A stretch of 64,000 nucleotides of DNA from Haematobia irritans. Its lineage: Eukaryota; Arthropoda; Insecta; Diptera; Muscidae. The notes under the pieces were generated by a model. It saw nothing but the letters and a program-made list of their open reading frames with translations. It did no database searches and was not told where the DNA came from. This document shows, in pieces, positions 34,050 through 44,789 of the stretch; the first letter of the stretch is position 1; each line of letters starts with the position of its first letter. Both the position numbers and the translations under genes were made by a program. Location of the stretch: NCBI RefSeq assembly GCF_050003625.1, contig NC_134399.1, forward strand, positions 225,302,975-225,366,974, read 5' to 3'.

Positions 34050-34490
34050 CCCGTTACAATTGCGTTCATTTACTAACCGATCGGCGTCAAATTTGCCACA
34101 AAGTAATCCAATTAACCACCCTTTAAGTGTGCTTAATATCATCGAAATCAGTTCAGATTTAGATATAGCTCCCATATATATGTATCGCTCGATTTTCCCA
34201 AATTTGGCCATAAGTCCTATATTTATCAACCGATCTGACTCAAAGTTGGCCAAATCTAAATTACTATAGTACTTACTATATGTGCAAAAAATCATCGAAA
34301 TCGGTTCAAATTCAGCTATAGCTCCCATATATATGTATCGCTCGATTTTGACAAATTTTATCCATAAAACCCTTATTTATCAACCGGCTTACTCTAATCT
34401 TCTATAGTACTGACTATATGTGCAAAATATCATACAGATTTAGATATAGCTCTTATATATTACATATTTACACTTATAAACTTAATTTTG
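34050..34490 (+). repeat. Family F repeat
   Basis: Units containing ATCGAAATCRGTTCA, TATAGCTCCCATATATATGT and ATCGCTCGATTTT start at 34141 and 34294, a spacing of 153 bp. A shortened third unit lies near 34436. No coding meaning is inferred. Confidence 0.6.
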
Positions 34491-34496
34491 ATCATA

Positions 34497-34715
34497 CACT
34501 GGTAAAAAAAATTCGTTATATTAACGAAATGTGTCATTAAAATTTAGCCAACGAAACAAATTCATTGACATAACGAAATTTTTCGTTATTTTAACGATTT
34601 TTTGCTCATCAATGAAAGGTTTCGTACTATTAACGAATATTTTCGTTGTCTTAATGTAAATATTTCGTTGCATTTATGAAAAATGTTCTTTGGCTCATAT
34701 TTAACGAAACACTTA
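34497..34715 (+). mobile_element. Tc1-like MITE of the X/Y family, 3' eroded
   Basis: TA then CACTGGTAAAAAAAATTCG, with TTCGTTATATTAACGAA palindromes through the interior. The right end (AACGAAACACTTATTTGTGG) is degraded. It has no gene. Confidence 0.65.
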
Positions 34716-34719
34716 TTTG

Positions 34720-34828
34720 TGGACCTAGAATAACCCTGGATTTTCTAATTTTAAGCAAATCGGATAAAAATTGCGGACTATAGAAGCCCAAGCAGTCAAA
34801 TCGGGAACTCGATTTATAGGGGGCCTGT
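34720..34828 (+). repeat. Family B repeat, 5' piece
   Basis: CGGATAAAAATTGCGGACTA, GAAGCCCAAGCAGTCAAATC and GGGAACTCGATTTATAGGGG are B text. It is cut at 34828 by the hAT-type element and resumes at 37074. Confidence 0.6.
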
Positions 34829-35099
34829 CAGGGCTATGGAGTCGAGCCAATTTTGCTCGACTCCGACTCCAGAATTTTTCATCAGCTCGACTCCGACTCC
34901 GGAGTCGACTCCGGGTAATATAACTAAATCTAGTTTTAATACCACTAATTTGTAGTTCTATACTTATAATTGTTTAGACAATTTCGCAAAAATGCATTTA
35001 TGATTCATTCATTGAAAAATTTGAAAATTTGAGTCATTTCTATAAGTTTTCGACTTAGCAGTGAGTATCAGTGAGCATACTGTTTTGGAAAAATTTGTG

Positions 35100-36040
35100 T
35101 CTAGTAAATAAAATTTTGCAAAATTTTATATAGAAATCAAATTTTGGCAAAATTTTCTATAGAAATCAAATTTTGACCAAATATATAGAAAAAAAATTTT
35201 GAATAAAATTTTTATAGAAATAAAATTTGTCAAATTTTTTTATAGAAATAAAAGTTTGAAAAAATTATCAATAGAAATACAATTAAAAAAAAATTGTGTA
35301 GCAAACAAAATATTGCAAAATGTTCTACAGAAATACAATTTTGCAAAATATAAAATTTGTCAAATTTTTTTATAGAAATAAAAGTTTGAAAAAATTATCA
35401 ATAGAAATACAATTAAAAAAAATTGTGTAGCAAACAAAATATTGCAAAATGTTCTACAGAAATACAATTTTGCAAAATATTCTATAGAAACAAAATTTTG
35501 ACTAAATTTTCTATAGAAATAAAATTTTGACTAAATTTTATATAGAAAAAAATATTTCTATAGTAATAAAATTTGACAATTTGAAAAATTTATGTCTAGT
35601 AAATAAAATTTTGCAAAATTTTATATAGAAATAAAATTTTGACTAAATTTTCTATAGAAATAAAATTTTGGCAAAATTTTCCATAGAAATCAAATTTTGA
35701 CCAAATATATAGAAATAAAATTTTGAATAAAATTTTTATAGAAATAAAATTTGGCAAAATTTTTTATAGAAATAAAAGTTTGAAAAAATTATCAATAGAA
35801 ATACAATTAAAAAAATTGTGTAGCAAACAAAATATTGCAAAATGTTCTACAGAAATAAAATTTTGCAAAATATTCTATAGAAACAAAATGTTGACTAAAT
35901 TTTCTATAGAAATAAAATTTTGACTAAATTTTATATAGAAAAAAATATTTCTATAGTAATAAAATTTGACAATTTTTTTTTATAGAAATAAAATTTTGGA
36001 AAAATTATCAATAAAAATACATTTTTAGAAACATTTTTGT
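35100..36040 (+). repeat. Family H array, first block
   Basis: Dozens of degenerate 29-bp units. Within them a larger block of roughly 120-240 bp is itself repeated (AATTGTGTAGCAAACAAAAT recurs near 35295, 35425 and 35816), so the array has higher-order structure. Confidence 0.75.
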
Positions 36041-36044
36041 GTAG

Positions 36045-36395
36045 GTTAGGTTAGGTTAGGTTATGTGGCAGCACGATGTATCAGGCTCACTTAGACTATT
36101 CAGTCCATTGTGATACCACAGTGGTGAACTTCTCTCTTATCAATGAGTGCTGCCCGATTCCATGTTAAGCTCAATGACAAGGGACCTCCTTTTTATAGCC
36201 GAGTCCGAACGGCGTTCCACCTTGCAGTGAAACCACTTAGAGAAGTTTTGAAACCTCAGAAATGTCACCAGCATTACTGAGGTGAGATAATCCACCGCTG
36301 AAAAAACTTTTTGGTGTTCGGTCGTAGCAGGAATCGAACCCACGACCTTGTGTATGCAAGGCGGGCATGCTAACCATTGCACCACGGTGGCTCCC
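36045..36395 (-). mobile_element. Full-length tRNA-headed SINE
   Basis: 351 bp flanked by a perfect 15-bp duplication AACATTTTTGTGTAG (36030-36044 and 36396-36410). On the minus strand it starts GGGAGCCACCGTGGTGCAAT. A box TGGTGCAATGG and B box GGTTCGATTCC are intact. A non-tRNA body follows (GTGGATTATCTCACCTCAGT, GCCGTTCGGACTCGGC, GAATCGGGCAGCACTCA), then the tail ATAACCTAACCTAACCTAAC. It encodes no protein; a short Pol III transcript would depend on a LINE for copying. Confidence 0.9.
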
Positions 36396-36410
36396 AACAT
36401 TTTTGTGTAG

Positions 36411-36710
36411 TAAATAAAATTCTGCAAAATATTCTACAGAAACAAAATTTTGACCAAATTTTCTAATAAAAAAATCTTTACTATAAAATTTTGGCAACAT
36501 TTTCTATAGAAATAAAATTTTGGCTTAAATTTTTATAGAAATAAAATTATCAATAGAAATAAAATTTTGAAAAGATGTTTGTGTCACAAACAAAATTTTG
36601 TAAAATTGTTTATAGAAATAAAATTTTGACAAAATTTGCTATAGAAATAACATTTTGACAAAATTTTCTATAAAAAAAAAAACTTTGACAAAATTTTCTG
36701 TCAATAGTCC
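36411..36710 (+). repeat. Family H array, second block
   Basis: It continues the 29-bp units after the SINE (the duplicated target AACATTTTTGTGTAG lies in an H unit) and ends near AAAATTTTCTGTCAATAGTC. Confidence 0.7.
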
Positions 36711-37073
36711 ACATATGTATACGGCCTTAAAATAAAAAAAAATAATTTCAATTGTTCGAAATATTTCAAATAAATTGATATGGGCATTAAAATGGATCGA
36801 TACAGCCCATCTACTAGTCTAACATTCTAAGAAACATAAAAAGATAGCCGTAATTGGAAGTTGATTTTCATTTACAATCATGCTGTACATTGATCGAATG
36901 AATAATGCAGTGGAAACTAATATGCGTAAAAACTTGCTTAGTTACAAAAATGTGAAGTGTTTTAAAAAATTTGGTTTAGCCAGAGTCGAAGTCGAGCAAA
37001 ATTTTTACGACTCGACTCCAGCAAAATCTTCAAACTCCGACTCCAAGACTCCGACTCCGGCTCCACAGCCCTG
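36711..37073. other. Right arm of the hAT-type element
   Basis: Non-repetitive A+T-rich sequence ending in AGAGTCGAAGTCGAGCAAAA and the terminal GACTCCGACTCCGG repeats. A 127-residue frame over it (36880-37263) crosses the element boundary and is not a gene. Confidence 0.5.
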
Positions 37074-37188
37074 GGGGCTGTATCAAAATCTGGACCGATA
37101 TAACCCACCTTCGAACTTGGGCTGCTTGCAGACAAAAAAATCTGTACCTAATTTCAGGACGATAGCGCCAGACAGAAGTTCACTGTTT
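37074..37188 (+). repeat. Family B repeat, 3' piece
   Basis: GGGGCTGTATCAAAATCTGG, ACCGATATAACCCACC and ATTTCAGGACGATAGCGCC continue the B copy interrupted at 34828. The Tc1-like MITE at 37191 truncates it. Confidence 0.6.
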
Positions 37189-37190
37189 TA

Positions 37191-37418
37191 CACTGGTAGA
37201 AAAAGTTTCGTTATATTAACGAAATGTGTCATTAAAATTGAGCCGATGAAACAAATTCGTTAATATAACGAAATTTTTCGTTACCATAATGAATATTCTG
37301 TTAGTCAATGATAATTTTCGTACTATAAACGAATATTTTGATTGTCTTAATGAAAATGTTTCGTTATATCAATGAAAATTTTTCGTTGACTCGATTTTAA
37401 TGAAATTTTCTTTGTGTG
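37191..37418 (+). mobile_element. 228-bp Tc1-like MITE of the X/Y family
   Basis: TA then CACTGGTAGAAAAAGTTTCG, ending AATGAAATTTTCTTTGTGTG then TA. The interior is a chain of TTCGTTATATTAACGAAA-type palindromes in alternation. TA at both ends fits Tc1/mariner. No gene. Confidence 0.75.
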
Positions 37419-37429
37419 TAAAATGTATA

Positions 37430-39040
37430 TCCAATTATGATTTTGCGCTGCTCTGCGAAAATAGCAAACTTATTATGTCTTCTAACAATATCTTCTACAA
37501 TACTAATATATCAATGTAATGGAAAATATGTAAAAACTAAAATCAATAGCGACAATGGTTGCAAACAATATCCCATACCGAATTATGACTCTAAATACGC
37601 AGTTAATTTGATATTTTCATGTTTTCGATTTATGTAATCTATTTCCAAAGAATTCTTGGCATATTTTTAGGCGTTTTCTCTCGACATTGCAAGAGGGATA
37701 TTTAGTCACATACATACGCATAGGAAAACAGACATGAATCCATGAAGTACAGAAAAAAAAGAAGACGACACTAGCATATGTTCCAATTTTGGCTTAGACT
37801 TTTGTGTATATTTCGCTCCATGTCTGCCAGACAAATGTCAACAAGTGTTCCTCGCACGTACTTAAACACGTCAGCTGCAGAAGACACAAACAAGGAGTCG
37901 AAGAACACTTGATGTCTGTGTTATTGATATCCTTTTTAGTTAATTACACTTTTATTTTTCTACATAATACTTAAACATATCTATTACATTAATTAGTAAG
38001 ACAGCCTAGTGTTTTATTGTAATTTTATTCCGAAACGTAGAATAGGAATGCTTCGGTGAAGAAGTGCAGAAAAGACATTTTCTGTTATATTCTTCTCATT
38101 CTTCTCTTCTCTTTTGTTACAATACTTATTTCAAGACAGAATTTTTATTTGCATTTTAAAATTAAAATTTGTACGTTTTTACTAAACATGTAAAATTAAA
38201 TTAAATTGTATTACTATGTTTGCTCACAGTAGTAAGTTTGTTTTTCGTCATCTATTTAGCTCCTGGAATTTTTCCAATTACGTAATTTTTCTTTTAACCT
38301 GCCTATTATGTCCTTAATTTTTGCCGTATGGTCTTCAATTCAATATGTCAGTATATCATAAATAAAAAGGCATATTTCGAACTATAACATATGTATGTAG
38401 ATATTGTACATAATGCAGCAGTTTGATTTCATGCTAATGCTAATCTTTCATATTCGTGAATAAATTTTGTACATGTGTAAGTATTTATGGGCTTAGGTAG
38501 TTCGGAATAAATCACACAAATCACTATTTGCCAAAACATAAAACGACCAATAACACAAATCAATGCGAGAACTTAGTTTCTTCGATATATGCGAATGAGA
38601 ATAAATTTCCCTATATTACAATAATTCCTATGTATGTGTGTGAGTGTTTGGGTGTGTAGGTGTACATATAATAACATTGCTACATTGACATAAATAAACA
38701 ATAAACATTCATCTATATTGAATGCATTCATACAAACGCATATGTCTCACATGTCGATGTACCCTTTAGGGAAAGAGTCTTAGAATCATATTAATAGAGT
38801 AATACTTTTTCGAAAAATAGTTAAATAGCTCAGAAAAGATATTTATTTAGTTTTAATCATAAAATTAATATCACAGTAAATGTTTATTTATATTGCTTCA
38901 ATTTATTAATTATCACTGGTGGGCCCATCACAGGACTGATACCGGTGCTCCATTCGAAATTAATGAATTCCATATAATTTATAAATTTGTTGATATTAAA
39001 TTTCAGATATACAAATGTACTAAGAACATAAAGTTAGTTA
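37430..39040. other. Unique sequence, no gene recognised
   Basis: About 1.6 kb without any of the window's repeat families. AATAAA-type words occur (38363, 38690), but there is no supported exon. It may be a host intron or intergenic tract. Confidence 0.4.
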
Positions 39041-39094
39041 AGAAAACAATTATATACGGCCGTAAGTTCGGCCAGGCCGAATCTTATGTACCCT

Positions 39095-39192
39095 CCACCA
39101 TGGATTGCGTAGAAACTTCTACGAAAGACTGTCATCCACAGTCAAATTACTTGGGTTGTGGTATCTTAAAACCTCTTAACATCGTTTTCTAA
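39095..39192 (+). other. 30-codon micro-ORF at the A head
   Basis: ATG in the context CCACCATGG opens MDCVETSTKDCHPQSNYLGC then GILKPLNIVF and a stop. Variants of it are open at the heads of copies 1 and 4; those at 11750, 22990 and 45140 are broken. The ATG context is also half of the family's 13-bp inverted repeat, so it may have no coding role. Confidence 0.25.
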
Positions 39193-40300
39193 GTTGTGAG
39201 TTAGTCCATACGTGGTATATATTAGACAATAAAGTTATGTATAGGTAAGTCTAGAAATAATTACGAATCGACATGGACTTTTGCACGGTACGTAGAGCCA
39301 GAATTGAAATATGGGGCCAATATAGAATTATGAACTTGATATAGACCAATTTTTGTGTGATTGGGGATCGATTTATCTGAGGGCTATATATAACTATAGA
39401 CCGATATGGACCTAGTTAGGCATGGTTGTTAACGGCCATATACTAGCACAATCTAGCAAATTTCAAATAACTCGTATGAAATTTGCTCCTCCAAGAGGCT
39501 CCAAAATTAAATCTCGGGATCGGTTTATATGGGGGTTATATATGATTATGGGCTGATATGGACCACTTTTTCCATGGTTCTTAAACATCATATACTACCA
39601 CCTAACAAATTTCAACCAGATCGGATGAATTTTGCTTCTCCAAAAGGCACCGGAGGTCTAATCTGGGGATCGGTTTATATGGGGGCTATATATAATTATG
39701 GACTGATATGAACAAATTCCTGCATGGTTGGTGGATACCATATATTAACACCACGTACCAAATTTCAACTGAATCAGATGAATTTTGGTCTTCCAAGACG
39801 CTCTGGTGATCGCTTATATGGGGGCTATATATAATTATGGACCGATGTGAACCAATTTTTGCATGGTCATTGGAGACAATATATTAACACCATATACCAA
39901 ATTTCAGCCGGATCGGATGAAATTTGCTTCTCTTAGAGGCTCCGCAAGCCAAATCGGGGGATCGGTTTATATGGGGGCTACATATAACTATGGACCGATG
40001 CGGACCAATTTTTGCATGGTTGTTAGAGACCATATACTAACACCATGTACCAAATTTCAGCCGGATCGGATGAAATTTGCTTCTCTTAGAGCAATCGCAA
40101 GCCAAATTTGGGGGTCCATTTATATGGGGGCTATACGTAAAAGTGGACCGATATGGCCCATTTGCAATACCATCCGCCCTACATCAATAACAACTACTTG
40201 TGCCAAGTTTCAAGTCGTTAGCTTGTTTCGTTCGGAAGTTAACAGACGGACGGACATGCTCAGATCGACTCAGAATATATATACTTTATGGGGTCTTAGG

Positions 40301-40578
40301 GAGCCACCGTGGTGCAATGGTTAGCATGCCCGCCTTGCATATACAAGGTCGTGGGTTCGATTCCTGCTTCGACCGAACACCAAAAAAGTTGTTCAGCGGT
40401 GGATTATCCCACCTCAGTAATGCTGGTGACATTTCGGCTATAACAAGGAGGTCCCTTGTCAATGAGCTTAACATAGAATCGGGCAGCACTCAGTGATAAG
40501 AGAGAAGTTCACCAATGTGGTATCACAATGGCCTGAATAGTCTAAGTGAGCCTGATACATCGGGCTGTCACCTAACCT
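40301..40578 (+). mobile_element. tRNA-headed SINE in family A
   Basis: The head GAGCCACCGTGGTGCAATGG has A and B boxes intact. About 60 bp of the body are missing (GACATTTCGG jumps to CTATAACAAGG). The tail is CACCTAACCTAG. Its removal restores the A module GGGGTCTTAG/AGCAATATTT. The possible target duplication is only CTTAG/CCTAG. Confidence 0.8.
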
Positions 40579-40693
40579 AGAGCAATATTTCGATGTGTTA
40601 CAAACGGAATGACAAAGTTGGGAATGACAAGTCGATGTGTTACAAACGGAATGACAAAGGATGGGGTATATCCTATGGTGGAGGGTATAATAA

Positions 40694-41030
40694 GTGATAA
40701 TTTTCGCGGTTTTTATTAAACAATTAATTGTTCCAATTAACAATTTGATTAAAAATGTTAATCGGCGTCGATTGCAAAACCCAATTATATTAATTGTTTG
40801 ACTGATTTAATTAAAAAGTTAATTGAAATTTCGATTGAAGTGTAACTAAATTGCAAATTGAATCAACGAATTGGATTTTCCAATCGACATCAATTAAATT
40901 TTTGGTTGAATCAATTAAAAAATCAACTGATTTTTGAAATCAACAAATTGAAATTTTCAAATCAAATCAATTAATTTTTTAATCATATATTTTTATGCCC
41001 AATTAAATAATTATCACTTTCGTGATTGGA
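40694..41030. mobile_element. TIR-like element rich in CAATTAA words
   Basis: AAGTGATAATTTTCGCGG at the left and AATTATCACTTTCGTG at the right are inverted. Between them TCAATTAA/TTAATTGA words recur many times in both orientations. This suggests a MITE with many internal palindromes. No coding sequence; boundaries are approximate. Confidence 0.45.
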
Positions 41031-41434
41031 GACATTTCAACTACAAATATGAAAAATTAGTGATTAATTTCGTGATTGAATCAGAAAAAAAGATGCTTAA
41101 AATGTAACAGGTTCTCAATAAGTTGTTCGTGGATCAAGGTCGTAGCCAGGATTTTAATTCGTTCATATAATTTCATGTATAGAAAATTTTATTTATGCAA
41201 AGGTATGTATACAATATTTTTATAATATTAAATTGAGCCGACGGGCTTTTTGGGCAGCAAATAAATCAATGACTTATTCAGAAGTCATTTATTCGGCGAT
41301 GAACACATTTATTCGGCGATGAACCGACATTAATGTCAATCCATTGAGTCTACTCTCGCCAGTCGAATTTCTAAGATACGTCTTTAATCTCTTCATTTTT
41401 GAAAATGAACGTTCGGATGAGCACGTAGTAACCG

Positions 41435-42462
41435 CAGGGATGGAAAATGCTGTACTAAAGTACTTTTTTCAATACTTTTTCACCCCGGTCAGTACCGTAG
41501 TACCCCCGCGAATGATTTAGTACCTTTTGTGTAGACATTTTTGAGTCGATATCAGATTTATGGTACAATAGCTTTGACAAAATATTTTAATATTTTGAGA
41601 AAGTCTTTATCAACCTTATTTGCTAATAGTCTTTTAGAAATATGGCAAAACAGACATTTTCATGTGGGAAGAAAATCTCGATTTTGTAAAAGATATAGTC
41701 AAAAACAGGATTTTATTGAACTTCAAGAATGTTTTAGTCGAAAAAAGAATGCGATTCTATATTATCAATTTTTTATTTCGGTAGAAAATGTTGTCCAAAT
41801 TTTATTTCTATATAGAATTTTTAAAAAAATTTTTTTTTATAGATAATTTTGTCAAAATTTTATTTCAATTGAAAATTTTGTAAAAATGTTATTTCTATAG
41901 GAAATTTTTGCAAAACTTTATTTCAAAACGAAGGGAAATTTTATTTCCCTTCGTTTTGTTTTGTTATTGTTGGTTTTGTTCTTTAAGCATTGTTGTTGTT
42001 TTTTATTGCAGCTTAAAACCATACATTGACTAAACTACAAGTGTAGCTTAACCAACAGAGGAAAAGAATGTTTGTCAAATTTATTTGGGCAAAGCCCTAT
42101 AGACTGCAAGATGGTTGGATGGACGCACGTTTCGGAATTACCACATTCCTCATCAGCATCCCCTACTTGCAACAAAACTATCAACCAATTATAAGAATAA
42201 ATTCAGGCAGTTCATTAAACCCAACAATAAACCACACTTGAACCTTCCGAAAAAAAAGGTTTTTGAATGATAGCCGGCAATAGAAAATTTTTGCAAAATT
42301 TTATTTATATAGAAAATTTTTTCAAAATTTTCTTTTCTTTAAAATTCAGTCTCTTGACAATAATCTTCCAGCGAAATTTTTGTTGAAATTTAGTAAAAAG
42401 TACCTTTCCGCTCATAAAATACCTTTTTTGTACTTTCTTAAAAATTGTATTTTCCATCCCTG
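41435..42462. mobile_element. 1028-bp hAT-type element in the hAT relic
   Basis: Left end CAGGGATGGAAAATGCTGTA; right end, reverse-complemented, CAGGGATGGAAAATACAATT. The flanking 8-bp duplications are AGTAACCG (41427-41434) and AGTTACTG (42463-42470), two mismatches. Subterminal GTACT words (AAAGTACTTTTTTC, AAAGTACCTTT) recur at both ends. The interior holds reversed H units and a family J fragment, with no gene. Confidence 0.82.
41935..42265 (-). repeat. Family J repeat, reverse copy
   Basis: On the minus strand it runs from AACCTTTTTTTTCGGAAGGT through AATGTGGTAATTCCGAAACG and GCTTAACCA...TTTAGTCAATG to an AACA/AACAACAAC-rich tail (CAACAATAACAAAACAAAAC). The same order is seen at 44790-45075. 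Its class is unknown; the A-rich irregular tail suggests a retroposed sequence. Confidence 0.5.
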
Positions 42463-42599
42463 AGTTACTGGCAAAGTGACCAACATTTTTAAAAGAATAT
42501 GCACGTTTGGAAATATCTCTTTATTGCACTCTCCAAGTGCTTCCATCGCTGAATTAGGCAGGTTCTTTTCGCAGGTTTTGCGCCATTTCATTTACACAT

Positions 42600-43510
42600 G
42601 TGTGTTTGGCTGTTTCGTTGTTGTTGCTATGGCCACACAAAGCGAGTCATGTTCACAAAAAGAACAACATACACACATAAAAAGCAGAAATACATTTTCC
42701 AAAAATGAAATTTGTGGTGCGAGAACAAAAACAATTTGTTTTTTCGACCGTCGTTTGACGGGCTTTTCAACTAGTATTCTAGGATTTGTGCAAGTTTTAT
42801 AGGTAAGCGTTTTCAACATCTTCGATATGATTTTTCTATGCAGCTAAAAATATATATTTATTTATATAAAAATATTCATTCATTTCGGGGGGGTTTGATC
42901 CCCCTCATCACCCCCCTGAATACGGCCTTGTCATGGATACATGTCGTACTAAACTGTCTATGAACGTGTCCTTTGGAATAAGTCAAAGTGGTGCTCTAAA
43001 ATGTGAGTGCACTCCTTCAATAACCAAAAAATCCATGTTAAAGTGATCGGACCCTTCCACACCTCGGGCTAGTCCTGCACCGGTCTTGGGTTTGATCAAT
43101 TTTCCGTAAGGTAGATACATAATTTTTGAAACCTTCGAAATTCTTAAATATTATGAATAAATAAAAAAGGGCAAATTTTTTCTAATATTTCGCCTAGTAT
43201 GATGTCGAATTAAGAGTTGGTGGCAATGGTCCTCTTTACCATGATTGTATAATGCTACATTTTGTTATTCGAGTGGGGGATCTAAGTGAGTGTGAGTTTG
43301 GCAGGTTTGTGCCAAATCCAATATTTATTCAATTTTAATACAATTTCCATGAACGTATTCTCCAACACAAATATCGAGCTAAACAAAACATATTTTAGCT
43401 AAAATGACAGAGTAAACTAACGAGTACGGCTATGCATACATGTGCAAGTAAATTCATTCCCGATATAACTCATAAGTACACATGGGTATAGACAATAGGG
43501 TGGGATCATG
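42600..43510. other. Unique sequence, no gene recognised
   Basis: It contains short palindromic C/G runs near 42885-42920 (CGGGGGGGTTTGATCCCCCTC). Open frames of 75-108 residues on both strands (42476-42819) overlap and show no domain. Confidence 0.4.
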
Positions 43511-43516
43511 GGATAT

Positions 43517-43800
43517 GGTTAGGTTAGGTGGCAGTCCGATGTATCAGGCTCACTTAGACTATTCAGTCCATTGTGATACCATATTGGTGAACTTCTCTCT
43601 TATCACTGAGTGCTGCCCGATTCCATGTTAAGCTCAATGACAAGGGACCTCCTTTTTATAGGCGAGTCCGAACGGCGTTCCACATTGCAGTGAAATCACT
43701 TAGAGAAACTTTGAAACCCTCAGAAATGTCGCCAGCATTACTGAGGTGGGATAATCCACCGCTAAAAAACATTTTGGTGTTCGGTCGAAGCAGGAATCGA
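43517..43800 (-). mobile_element. tRNA-headed SINE, 5' truncated
   Basis: It starts at the tail (GGTTAGGTTAGGTGGCAG on the plus strand) and ends within the head (GGTCGAAGCAGGAATCGA), missing the A box. H units follow directly. Confidence 0.75.
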
Positions 43801-44080
43801 AAGTTATAGAAAAAGTTTCTATAAACAAATTTTTGTGAAAATTTTTTCTATAGAAATAAAATTTTGACAATAAATTCTATAGAAATAAAATTTTGAGAAA
43901 AAATTCCATAGAAATAAAATTTTGGGAAAAATTTGTATAGAAATAATATTTTGAAAACAATTGCCATAGAAATACAGTTTTGACAAAATTTTCTATAGAA
44001 ATATTTGTTTGGTAGATTTGTGGTAATTTGTGGTAATCTTAAAATTTTGTTAATTTTTTTTTGGCACGAGTGGTAACTGT
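43800..44080 (+). repeat. Family H array
   Basis: About seven 29-bp units, then the end signature TTTGGTAGATTTGTGG... and GGCACGAGTGGTAACTG. Confidence 0.65.
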
Positions 44081-44344
44081 TGATACCACACATTGTTTGA
44101 AGATCAAGCCTTTCCGGCTTCTAATTTCCTCCTCTAGATCCACCAAAATGTAAGAATTATTACAAATTGTGTAGAGTGAAAATGTCCCTACATTATGGCC
44201 CAACGTCCCTACAAGACGCTAAATATTAGAAAAAACCTACATATAGGGAATTTCCCCTACTTTTTGCAACACTGGCAGTAGTTGATATTGCACCTACGGG
44301 GTTAGTATGGCAGTAATATTGAGCCCATTATTAAAAAAGAGAAA

Positions 44345-44700
44345 ATCGCTCAATTAGAGTGGGTAATAAATCTAAATTTGGATTTATTACGGGTTTGATT
44401 AATACTTTGATCCGATTTCTTCCAAATTCAATAGCGTTCGTCCTTGTGCCCAAAAAACTCGCTGTACCAAATTTCATCAAAATCGGTTAATTGCGACCGG
44501 AATCCTGTGAACAACAAATACATGGACAGTCGAACGGACTGACTGACTGACGAACGGACACCAAGCGCTAGATCGACTCAGGAGGTGATTCAGAGTCGAT
44601 CGGTATATATTTTATGGGGTCTAAAATCAATATTTCTGGCAGGCACATTTTTTGGCAGATAAAACTTATTATACCCTGACCACTATGTGGTTTAGGGAAT
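44345..44700 (+). repeat. Family G repeat
   Basis: The text runs CCAAATTTCATCAAAATCGG, GCGACCGGAATCCTGTGAAC, ACGGACACCAAGCGCTAGAT, CGACTCAGGAGGTGATTCAG, ATTTTATGGGGTCTAAAATC, GGCAGGCACATTTTTTGGCA, then TATACCCTGACCACTATGTG. It is non-coding. Confidence 0.65.
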
Positions 44701-44789
44701 AAAAAAACAAAACGAATGAAGTAAGAGAAAGCACGCTCAAAATAAACCCAGCCAACTGCACTCAAATCTATGATTTGACAATGGCAAAG

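Larger units (their letters stand above)
34829..37073. mobile_element. 2245-bp hAT-type element
   Basis: Left end CAGGGCTATGGAGTCGAGCC; right end, reverse-complemented, CAGGGCTGTGGAGCCGGAGT. The 8-bp duplications are GGGCCTGT (34821-34828) and GGGGCTGT (37074-37081). CAGGG ends with subterminal GGAGTCG repeats are characteristic of a widespread hAT group. The interior is mostly H-type 29-bp arrays with one SINE, so no transposase is left. Excision rejoins a family B copy. Confidence 0.85.
39045..40690 (+). repeat. Family A copy 5, with SINE
   Basis: It has the hairpin head ACGGCCGTAAGTTCGGCCAG, the box TACCCTCCACCAT then GGATTG, and about six monomers (one shortened near 39800). The last segment and 3' module are split by the SINE at 40301. 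It ends CCTATGGTGGAGGGTATAAT. Part of the module (TTTCGATGTGTTACAAACGG) is duplicated at 40590 and 40630. Confidence 0.75.
41219..42590 (-). pseudogene. hAT transposase C-terminal dimerisation domain relic
   Basis: It is not a long open frame, but translation of the minus strand gives, from 42588 downward, KWRKTCEKNLPNSAMEALGE, then FPNVHILLKMLVTLPVTT at 42463. A 1028-bp element intervenes. It continues from 41434 with TCSSERSFSKMKRLKTYLRN, STGESRLNGLTLMSVHRRIN, a stop after VFIAE, and then in another frame LFAAQKARRLNL. The FPN-x3-LLK, LPVTTCSSERSFS and RLNGL-x5-H motifs are those of the hAT-family dimerisation domain near the C-terminus of hAT transposases and their domesticated relatives. 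The duplicated text CATCGCCGAATAAATG at 41280-41310 has disrupted the end. Upstream parts of the gene were not found. This is a dead fragment; its age and parent element are unknown. Confidence 0.82.

Noticed and set aside
36043..36062. Telomeric (TTAGG)n tract
   Set aside because: Only about four units, located inside a 15-bp target duplication as the tail of a SINE. Not a telomere or interstitial telomere fusion.
35100..36700. CRISPR-like array of about 29-bp repeats
   Set aside because: Units abut with no unique spacers, are degenerate and A/T-rich, and the genome is eukaryotic. It is a minisatellite.
36880..37263. 127-residue plus-strand frame
   Set aside because: It crosses from the hAT-type element into family B and the Tc1-like MITE, so it is a chance chimera.
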